Positions 8,729 through 17,200 of a stretch of DNA of 64,000 bases are shown here, one piece after another. Origin of the DNA: Bradyrhizobium sp. BR13661 (GTDB taxonomy: Bacteria; Pseudomonadota; Alphaproteobacteria; Rhizobiales; Xanthobacteraceae); contig NZ_JARXWB010000012.1 of assembly GCF_029892425.1 (NCBI RefSeq), forward strand, positions 124,001 to 188,000. Direction: 5' to 3'. Both the position numbers and the translations under genes were made by a program. Under the pieces are notes generated by a model that saw only the letters and a list, made by a program, of their open reading frames with translations, was not told the origin of the DNA and did no database searches. Numbering within the stretch: the stretch's first letter is position 1; every line of letters begins with the position of its first letter.

Positions 8729-8966
8729 GTGTCGAACGAATCCCCGCCGGCGAAAGCCAAGACGTTGCACATGCCGACGGAATGTTGCTCGAAGAGCCGT
8801 TCGGCAACTTAAGCGCAGACGTTGCAACCTGGAGGATAATCGGATGGGCGTCCGGTAGCAAACCAGCGGCGCAATCGAAGCGAGATCCAGGGCAGCCCGT
8901 CTTCGCCAACCGCCACAATGACGCGAGCGACCCGCGGAAATAGGAGCCCTACGCACGAGGTCGTCG

Positions 8967-9599
8967 TCATTGGCCTCTCTCGTGGCGCCTTGCCCGATCC
9001 GACATCGATGCACGGGGCGGTTCGACGACGATAATGAGTTCGGCCGGCGTTTTGCCATCACGATTGTCAAAACCGTGCGGCAAATCGGCGTAGCACGAGC
9101 AGCTATCGCCTGCCTGGAGGTCTGCGACATCGTTGCCGAGGGTTATGCGAAGCGCACCCGACACCAGATAAACGTGCTCTATCGTGCCCGGCGCGTGAGC
9201 AGGAAATGGTCCCGCCAAGGTTCTTGGTGGCACCACATAGCGCAAGAACTCGATTTCGCTGCCGGCAACGGTAGGCATGAAGCGATCGCACTTTGCGCCG
9301 GTGCCCGATTCGACGAGCCACTGCCGCTCTACGGCTTTGACGACGCGCAGTCGGGCCGGCTGCCGGCTCTCGACCAGCATCGAAAGCGGCATCTCGAGCG
9401 CTTCGGAAAGCGCGGCAAGCGTCGAAATCGTCGGCGATTTGGCGGCGCGCTCCACATCCGAGATCATCGAAGAGGAAACCCCGCTCCTGCTCGCAAGCGC
9501 GCGCACCGTCAGGCTCAATTCCTCCCGCCGTCTGCGAATGGCCTGAGCGATCTGGGTCAAAATATTGTCATCTATAGAGGACAAATTTGCGAATTCCAA
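8967..9599 (-). CDS. XRE-family regulator with C-terminal cupin sensor
   Basis: Up to 210 aa. The N-terminal helix-turn-helix is at about residues 16-70 (IRRRREELSLTVRALASRSG, then SSSMISDVERAAKSPTISTL). A cupin barrel is at about 110-195 (PAHAPGTIEHVYLVSGALRI, and GDSCSCYADLPHGFDN). This is the cupin-XRE class that binds a small metabolite and usually represses its own divergent neighbour. No ATG precedes the HTH; the possible starts are TTG at 9599 or TTG at 9584, so the N-terminus is uncertain by five residues. It is divergent from a cupin-protein gene with a 75-base gap. Confidence 0.88.
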   Translation of the reverse strand: MEFANLSSIDDNILTQIAQAIRRRREELSLTVRALASRSGVSSSMISDVERAAKSPTISTLAALSEALEMPLSMLVESRQPARLRVVKAVERQWLVESGTGAKCDRFMPTVAGSEIEFLRYVVPPRTLAGPFPAHAPGTIEHVYLVSGALRITLGNDVADLQAGDSCSCYADLPHGFDNRDGKTPAELIIVVEPPRASMSDRARRHERGQ

Positions 9600-9614
9600 T
9601 CTTTATAGTGGACA
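9573..9614. promoter_or_regulatory. Paired TATAG-GGACA boxes between divergent XRE and cupin genes
   Basis: TATAGAGGACA at 9573-9583 and TATAGTGGACA at 9604-9614 differ at one base and are spaced 31 bp, about three helical turns. A looser GTGGACA follows near 9652. The first box lies inside the XRE start region and the second in the gap. This arrangement suits an autoregulatory XRE operator, but binding is inferred. Confidence 0.5.
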
Positions 9615-9674
9615 GTCCAGCTGTGCACGATAGAGTACATGCATTCGCTTTCGTGGACAAAACTGGAGTCGACC

Positions 9675-10088
9675 ATGGCTATCGAAGATTGGCGACATGA
9701 CGGGGTGAGGGTGGTGCGCGCAGCCACGACTTCCGGAAAGGGCCGGGCGACAGCATTTGAGTTTGCGGGTAGGGGCGGTGCAAGGATCTGGATGGGAACC
9801 GTAACCCTGCCGCCAAATGGACGAACCGGCGCGCATCACCACGGAACGCACGAGGTCGCGGTCTATGTCAGCAAGGGCCGGAGCCAGATCCGGTGGGGCG
9901 AACAGTTGGAGTTCACAGCGGACGTCGGCTCTGGCGATTTTGTCTATTTTGCTCCGAACGTGCCCCATCAAGAAATCAATCTCGACCCCGGTCAGCCCGT
10001 GCATTTCGTCGTCGTGCGCAGCGACAGCTCGGGAATTCGCATCGACCTCGATATCGAGCCTTTGGTGCAACCGGAGACGGTTTATTGA
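9675..10088 (+). CDS. Cupin-domain protein
   Basis: 137 aa from the ATG at 9675 (MAIEDWRHDG), preceded by TGGAG; the in-frame ATG at 9639 lacks a ribosome-binding site and falls in the operator region. The whole chain is one cupin barrel, with GAHHHGTHEVAVYVSKG carrying the metal-binding His cluster and PHQEINLDPGQPVHFVVVR forming the second cupin motif. Small single-cupin proteins act as metal-dependent isomerases, dioxygenases or binding proteins. It is divergent from the cupin-XRE regulator, which is probably its repressor, so both cupins may recognise related ligands. Confidence 0.82.
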   Translation: MAIEDWRHDGVRVVRAATTSGKGRATAFEFAGRGGARIWMGTVTLPPNGRTGAHHHGTHEVAVYVSKGRSQIRWGEQLEFTADVGSGDFVYFAPNVPHQEINLDPGQPVHFVVVRSDSSGIRIDLDIEPLVQPETVY

Positions 10089-10161
10089 CGGCCTCCATCC
10101 AGGGGCTTGCCGGCGGCACTGCAGCGTTTGAACACTGAATTCGCTCCCGAATGATCATCGA

Positions 10162-10782
10162 ATGCGAGCACTCAAAATCAGACAATTCAGGTCAGTCGAT
10201 CTTGAAGCTGTCTATGCGATTTCTCTTGCTACCGGCCACAACGGCGGCGATGCCTCGCACCTCTATCAGGACGGCAAGCTGATCGGTCACATCTACTCTG
10301 CGCCCTACGCCGCTCTTGAAGCACGCCTGGCGCTCGTTGTTGAAGATGATGTGGGAGTCGCCGGTTTCGTCGTTGGCACGTCCGACACCGAAAGATGGCA
10401 CGACAGGCTCGAGGCCGAATGGTGGCCGCAGCTTCGTCGAGAGTACGACGACCCAAGCACCATACCGTCAGCCCAATGGTCGGCCGATCAGCGCCGGGCA
10501 TTTGCGATTCATCATCCAGAACAACCTCCCAAACAGGTCGTTGAAGCCTTTCCAGCACACTTGCATCTGAACTTGTCCTCGAGGCTTCAGGGACGCGGAG
10601 CTGGAGTCTTGCTCTTCTCGGAGTGGGTGGCCCGCGCATCACGGCTGGGCATCAAGGCGATGCATGTCGGCGTCAACCGCGCGAACGGGCGAGCTGCTCG
10701 GTTCTGGTCAAAGATGGGCTTCGAACAGTTGCAACTGGCGGATGACTGTCCGAGCGGAACCATCTGGATGGGCCGCTCTTGA
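10162..10782 (+). CDS. GNAT-family N-acetyltransferase
   Basis: 206 aa. The N-terminus (MRALKIRQFRSVDLEAVYAI) is the usual first strand and helix of GNAT enzymes. A central insertion at about residues 80-130 is larger than in minimal members. The C-terminal acetyl-CoA motif region reads SRLQGRGAGVLLFSEWVARA followed by GVNRANGRAARFWSKMGFE. It transfers an acetyl group from acetyl-CoA to an unknown amine, cytoplasmically. It is 73 bases downstream of the cupin gene on the same strand and may be co-transcribed. It resembles GNATs fused to glycosidases in other bacteria, but the substrate cannot be predicted. Confidence 0.85.
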   Translation: MRALKIRQFRSVDLEAVYAISLATGHNGGDASHLYQDGKLIGHIYSAPYAALEARLALVVEDDVGVAGFVVGTSDTERWHDRLEAEWWPQLRREYDDPSTIPSAQWSADQRRAFAIHHPEQPPKQVVEAFPAHLHLNLSSRLQGRGAGVLLFSEWVARASRLGIKAMHVGVNRANGRAARFWSKMGFEQLQLADDCPSGTIWMGRS

Positions 10783-11273
10783 GAGTGCTTCGTACGAGAT
10801 CGTGCCCGAGCGTGGAAAAGCGAAGCGTGGTGCCCAGTCAATACAAAGATGCGAACTTGTACATTATTGAAACTACTTCAAATTTCGTTGGCAATCGCCG
10901 ACCAACCGGAGTCGCCGCCTCGGGAGCTCCCCTATCATTTTTTTGCCGAAATATTCCCAAGCAACGAAAACTTATTCAGATTGACCGGCCAAGACGTCTT
11001 CGACGATAGTCTAACAATACGCGGAGAGGGCTCGCCGTTGGCGGCCACCATGAATTGGGTGCGATCAAACCAGCGTTTGATACGCGCCTCTACAAACTCT
11101 GGCGTGTCACATTCGGCGCCACCGTTTGGTCAATGAAAGCCGAGTTGCTGCGGTTCTCCCACTTCTGTGGGTTCCATTCTTGCGTGCCTAAGACCGCCCG
11201 ATTTTTCAATTTATACGTGTTTATTTTTCTATTTACTACTTAATAGCGATGCAACCAGCAATGGGGGCGTAAC
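10783..11273. other. 491-base gap upstream of the giant repeat protein
   Basis: No gene is well supported here. A 95-codon plus-strand reading at 10849-11136 has no family features I recognise. The last 100 bases are AT-rich (T-runs around 11200-11240), unlike the flanks, and probably hold the promoter of the repeat-protein gene, whose ATG has GGGGG 9 bases upstream. Confidence 0.5.
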
Positions 11274-14200
11274 ATGGCGTTACTGATCTGGACCGGCGCG
11301 GCGAACAACGGCAACTGGGACGATCCACTCAATTGGTCCATCGGCGGGCAGCCAGCCGGACGCATTCCGGGAAACGCCGATGACGTCGACATGGGAGGCG
11401 GGCCGCACCTGCCGTTCCCAACGCTGAGCAGCAATGCCACCGTCAACAGTCTCGTCGTCAATGAAACCACTTTTGTCGCCAGCGGTGCGACCCTCGACGT
11501 CGCCGGCTCAATCAGCGTCGTCGCGACCTCAGTCGATATGTCGTTCGACGTGGCAGGAACGGTGCAGGCGGGCGCGATTGCCAATCTCGATTCCAATGGG
11601 CTGTTGACAGGCGGGCAACGTGCCAACTTCGTCATCGAGGCCGGCGGGACATTTATTGATCTCGACACTCCCGGTGCAGCCAGTCCCATCGATACGTTGC
11701 TCACCAATGTGAGCCTCAGCGCGGGATCCAAATTCGAGGTCTCCAACGGGGTCAACCTGATCGATATCACCGCCTCGCTTTTCAACGTGAGCGGCACAGC
11801 CACGCTCAGCAACGAGCTGTCGCTGAATGCACACAACACACCGTTTCTGAACTCGATCAACGTCGTCAGCAACGGCCGGATCTCGCTGGTCAACGATAAC
11901 TTCCAGGCCGCCGAGCTTTTCATAGACGCCAGCAGCATTGTGGGCGGCGTCGGCTCGATTGCGGTCACCGGGCAATCGATCACCAACAACGGTCAACTCT
12001 GGTCCGAGAGTCAGGGGACCAGTTCACTCTTGATCGCCAACGATGTGGTAGGTACCGGCTCGGCTCGGCTGTTCGACGGCTCGACGCTCGAATTCGCGGG
12101 CGCCGTAGCCAGCAGCGAAACCATCAACTTCGATGCGCCGGAAACCGGCGAGAAGCTGATCATCGACGCGGTGAATGCGGCAGGATTTGCAGCCACGCTG
12201 CAAGGCTTCACGACACTGGATACCATCGATCTCACCCACACGACGGCGAAATCGGCGACGATCGATGGTTCCGACCTGCTTGTGTTGCGGGATGCAAGCG
12301 GTGCGACAGTAGCCACCTTGCAGATGACCGGTGACTATACCGGCAAGACATTTCTGGTCTCAGGCGACGGCGCCGCCGGGAGCCTGCTCAGCGTTTTCAC
12401 CAACCAGGCGCCGGTCACCACCGCGCCGGCGAGCGAGATCGCGTCCAAGGGCACGCCGTTCGCCTTTACCGGTGCCAACCAGATCAGCGTCACCGATTCC
12501 GACGCGCTGAGCGGCACCGGTGAGAACATCACGGTCGTGCTGACCGACACCACCGGCCTGTTGTCGGCCTTCGTCAACGGCGCCGGCGGTGGCGCCTCCA
12601 TCACCGGTAGCGGCACCCAGCAATTGACGATCAGCGGCGGCCTGGGTCAGGTCAACGCCGCACTCGGCACGCTGTCCTTCCTCAGCAACAGCCTCGGAGT
12701 CGACCAGATCGACGTCGCGACCAGCGATGGGCGCGGCGGCAGCGACGATCACACGATCGCCATCAATGTGGTGGCGAACCAGCCGCCCGTGACGACGGTA
12801 CCAGTGAGCGAGATCGCCTCCACAGGCACGCCGCTCGCTTTTACCGGCGCCAACCAGATCAGCGTCGCTGATCCCGACGCGCTGAGCGGCACCGGCGAAA
12901 ACATCACGGTCGTGCTGACCGATACGTCCGGGCTGTTGTCGGCCTTTGTTGCCGGCAGCGGCGGCGGCGCCGGCATCACGGGCAGCGGAACCCAGCAACT
13001 CACGATCAGCGGTGGCCTCGGCCAGGTCAACGCCGCACTTGCCACGCTCACTTTCCTCGGCAGCAGCGCCGGGCCCGACCAGATCGACGTTGCAACCAGT
13101 GACGGGCGCGGCGGCAGCGACGACCACAAGATCGCGGTCAATGTGGTGGCGAACCAGCCGCCGGTGACGACGGTACCGGCGAGCGAGATCGCATCCACCA
13201 ACACTCCTCTCGTCTTCACCGGTTTTGATCAGATCAGTGTCGCCGATCCCGATGCCCAAAGCGGTGCCGGCGAAAACATGACGGTGGTGCTGACCGACAC
13301 CACGGGCCTCTTGTCTGCCTTCCCCCCCGGCAGCGGCGGAGGCGCCAGCATCACCGGCAGCGGCACCCAGCAACTGACGATCAGCGGCGGGCTCGGTCAG
13401 GTCAATGCCGCGCTTGCCACGCTCTCCTTCCTCAGCAACAGCGTCGGGCCGGACCAGATCGACATCGCGACCAATGACGGGCGCGGCGGCAGCGACGACC
13501 ACAAGATCGCAATCAACGTGGTGGCGAACCAGCCGCCGGTGACGACCGCGCCGGCGAGCGAGACCGTGTCCAAGGGCACTGCGCTGTCATTCACCGGCGC
13601 CGACCAGATCAGCGTCGCCGATCCGGATGCCCAAAGCGGCACCGGTGAAAACATGACGGTGGTGCTGACCGACACCACAGGCCTCTTGTCTGCCTTCGTG
13701 CCCGGCAGCGGCGGTGGCGCCAGCATCACCGGCAGCGGCACCCAGCAACTGATCATCAGCGGCGGCCTCGGCCAGGTCAATGCCGCGCTTGCCACGCTCT
13801 CCTTCCTCAGCAACAGCGTCGGGCCGGACCAGATCGACGTCGCCACCAGCGACGGGCGCGGTGGCAGCGACGACCACAAGATCGCGGTCACGGTCACGCC
13901 TGGCACCAATGTGCCTTTCTCGATCATCGCTCCCTCATCGGCGATAACCGGCGTCAATCAAGCCGGTTCGATCAGCGGCATCAGCCTCGTGGAGTCCCCG
14001 ACGACGCCGGGCGAGACCTTCTCGATCGTGCTCTCGGACGTCAACGGCGCCTTGTCAGCCTCCACCCTGGTCCCGGGCGGCGGCGGCACCATCGTCAACA
14101 GCGGCGCCAACACGCTGACCATCACCGGCACGCTCGACCAGGTCAACGCCGACCTGACGACGCTGACCGACACCAACACGTCGACGACACCCGATTCGCT

Positions 14201-17200
14201 GTTCATGCTGGCCAGCAACAGCAACGGCGAGAGCGCGCCGTTTGTTTCGGTCGATGTCAGCGTCAACGGAGCGCCGACGATCACGACGCCTTCGGTCGTC
14301 AGGGCTCCTGCGGGACTTGTGACGCCAGTGCCTCTCATGAAGGTGGCCGAGACCGGCAACACCACCGGCGAGGTCTTTGTGGTGGTCTTGTCTGACGCCT
14401 ACGGGCTGCTGTCCGCGAACTTCGGCGGAAGCCCGGTCATCGGCAGCGGGACCAACCACCTGACGCTGAGCGGCAGCCTGGATCAGGTCAATGCGGAGCT
14501 GGCATCGCTGACGATTACCGGGACAGTCGTCGGGCTGGAATTCATCACCGGCGGAGTAGGTGACGGATTCGGAAATGCGTCCGGTCAGTTCAGGATCCCG
14601 GTGGTGACGGAAAAGACCTGGACCAGTACGGTCGCCAGCGACCCGAACAATTGGAACAACGCCGCGAATTGGACAACGCCCGGCGCGCCGATTGCGGGCC
14701 AGGACATCTTCATCCCGGGAACTGGGCCTCAACCGATCATCTTCGACGGAGCTACCGGACTGATTAGTGGCTCGGTGACGAACAACGGGACCATCACGCT
14801 TGGCTCGAGCGCCTCGCCGACGACTTTGCTGGTGAGTGGTGATGCAACGCTGTTCGGCACGGGCAAGGTCGTACTGTCGGACTCGGGGCTCAATTCCATC
14901 CAGGATTCCGGCACTGGCACTCTCGAAAATACGCAGACGATCGAGGGAGCCGGTACTTTCGATCTCTTGGGCCCTGTGACCATTGATACATCCCTGACGC
15001 TTCAGAATGATACCAGCGGCATCATCAACGCCACCGGTGTCAATGGCCTCGCGATGACGGGGGCTCCGGGGGTCGGCGCCCGCGGTGCTATCATCAATGC
15101 CGGTTTGATCGAGGCATCGGGCAAGGGCGGCCTGGTTCTCGAAGCCGTCAACGTCACCAACATCGGCACCATCGAGGCCATCAACGGGTCACATGTCGAT
15201 ATTGGTACAGGGGCCTCCGACATTGGCGGAGGTGTTGTTTTCTCCGCTGTAGGTATCACCAACACATCCGGCGTCATCGAGGCGGACAACGGCTCGGAGG
15301 TTGCCCTCTATGACGGAACCATCATCGCCGGCGGCACACTACGCACAATCGGCACGGGAGTGATCCGGTCGAAGAGCATTGATCCCGAAGCCGCTGCCCA
15401 ACTCAGCGGCGTAACAAACCTCGGGACGGTCGATATCGATGCCGGCTATCAACTCCGCATCAACGGAACCATAAGCAACCTCGGCTCGATCAACGTCCTC
15501 GGTGATGCGGCTTTGGCAGCGACATTGTTGGTGGATAGTAGCGCCGTGCTGTTCGGCACGGGCAAGGTCGTGCTGTCGGACTCGGGACTCAACTCCATCC
15601 AGGATACCGGCATCGGCACCCTCGAAAATGCGCAGACGATCGAGGGAGCCGGTACCTTCTATCTCATCGGTCCTGCCACCATCGACACATCTCTGACGTT
15701 GCAGAATGACACCAGCGGCATCATCAACGCCACCGGTGTCAATGGCCTCGCGATGACGGGAGCTCCGGGGGTCGGCGTCAGCGGTACAATCATCAATGCC
15801 GGCCTGATCGAGGCATCGGGTGCGGGTGGCCTGGTTCTCGAGACCGTTAACGTCACCAATAGCGGCACCATCGAGGCCAACAACGGCTCACATATCGATA
15901 TTGGGACAGGGGCCTTCGACATTGGCGGAGGGATTGTTTTCTCTGCAGTAGGCATCACCAACACATCCGGCATCATCGAGGCGGACAACGGCTCGAATGT
16001 TGCCCTCTATGACGGGACCACCATCGCTGGTGGTACACTACGCACAATCGGCACCGGAGCGATCCGGTCGAAGAGCATCGATCCGGAAGCCGCTGCCCAA
16101 CTCAGCGGCGTAACAAACCTCGGGACGGTCGATATCGATGCCGGCTATCAGCTCCGCATCAGCGGAACCATAAACAACTTCGGCTCGATCAACGTTCTCG
16201 GCGATACGACTTCGGCAGCGACGTTGGTGGTGAACGGCAGCGCGGCGCTGTTCGGCACGGGCAAGGTCGTGCTTTCGGACTCAGGGCTCAATTCCATCCA
16301 GGATACCGGCACCGGCACCCTCGAAAATGCGCAGACGATCGAGGGCGCTGGCACCTTCTATCTGATCGGTCCTGCCACCATCGACACATCCCTGACGCTT
16401 CAGAACGACACCAGCGGCATCATCAACGCCACCGGCCTCAACGCGCTCGTGATCGAGGGGGCTCCGGGAGTCGACATTCATGGAACGCTCACCAATGCCG
16501 GCCTGATCGAGGCCTCGGGTAGGGGTGGCCTGGTTCTTGACGCCGTCAACGTCACCAACAACGGCACCATTGAGGCCAACAACGGCTCGCATGTCGATCT
16601 CGAAAACGGCACCGTCATCTCCGGCGGGACACTGAGGACGACAGGCACGGGTGTTATCCGGTCGGCGTCAGCGGCAAACGTGGCTTTTGATCAGTCCGGG
16701 CCGACCCTCGACGGCATTTCGAACGGCGCGATCTCCAATCTCGGCCTCATTGAGATCGGAAATGGCAATACCCTGCGTATTGAGGGCACCATCGCCAACG
16801 ACGGCACCATCGAACTTCTCGGAACCTCCACAAGCTCAGCCAGCCTGCTCATCTCAAGCAACGCCACGCTGATTGGACACGGAACAGTTCAGCTATCCGA
16901 CTCGAACCTCAACACCATCGCCCCCGACCCAATTTTCAACTCCGGCGGCAACACCACCCTCGACAATTTCGAGACGATCTCTGGTGCGGGCTCCTTCATC
17001 ACCGGGGGAGGAAGCAATTTCAACGCAGTCTTTACGCTGCACAACGAGGCCAGCGGCGTCATCGACGCCACCGGAACAAATGCGCTCAGGTTCGACACTT
17101 CGCTTTTTGATGCGGTCAGGGTTGACGTGATCAACGACGGCCTGATGGAAGCCGCTGGCACCGGAGGCCTGATCTTCACGCAGACGTTCGTCACCAATAA

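Noticed and set aside
10849..11136. 95-codon reading upstream of the adhesin
   Set aside because: No ribosome-binding site, no recognisable family and odd composition; left as noncoding.
12360..13502. Long minus-strand frames inside the adhesin gene, up to 380 codons
   Set aside because: They are shadows of the 375-bp repeats; periodic composition produces open antisense frames.
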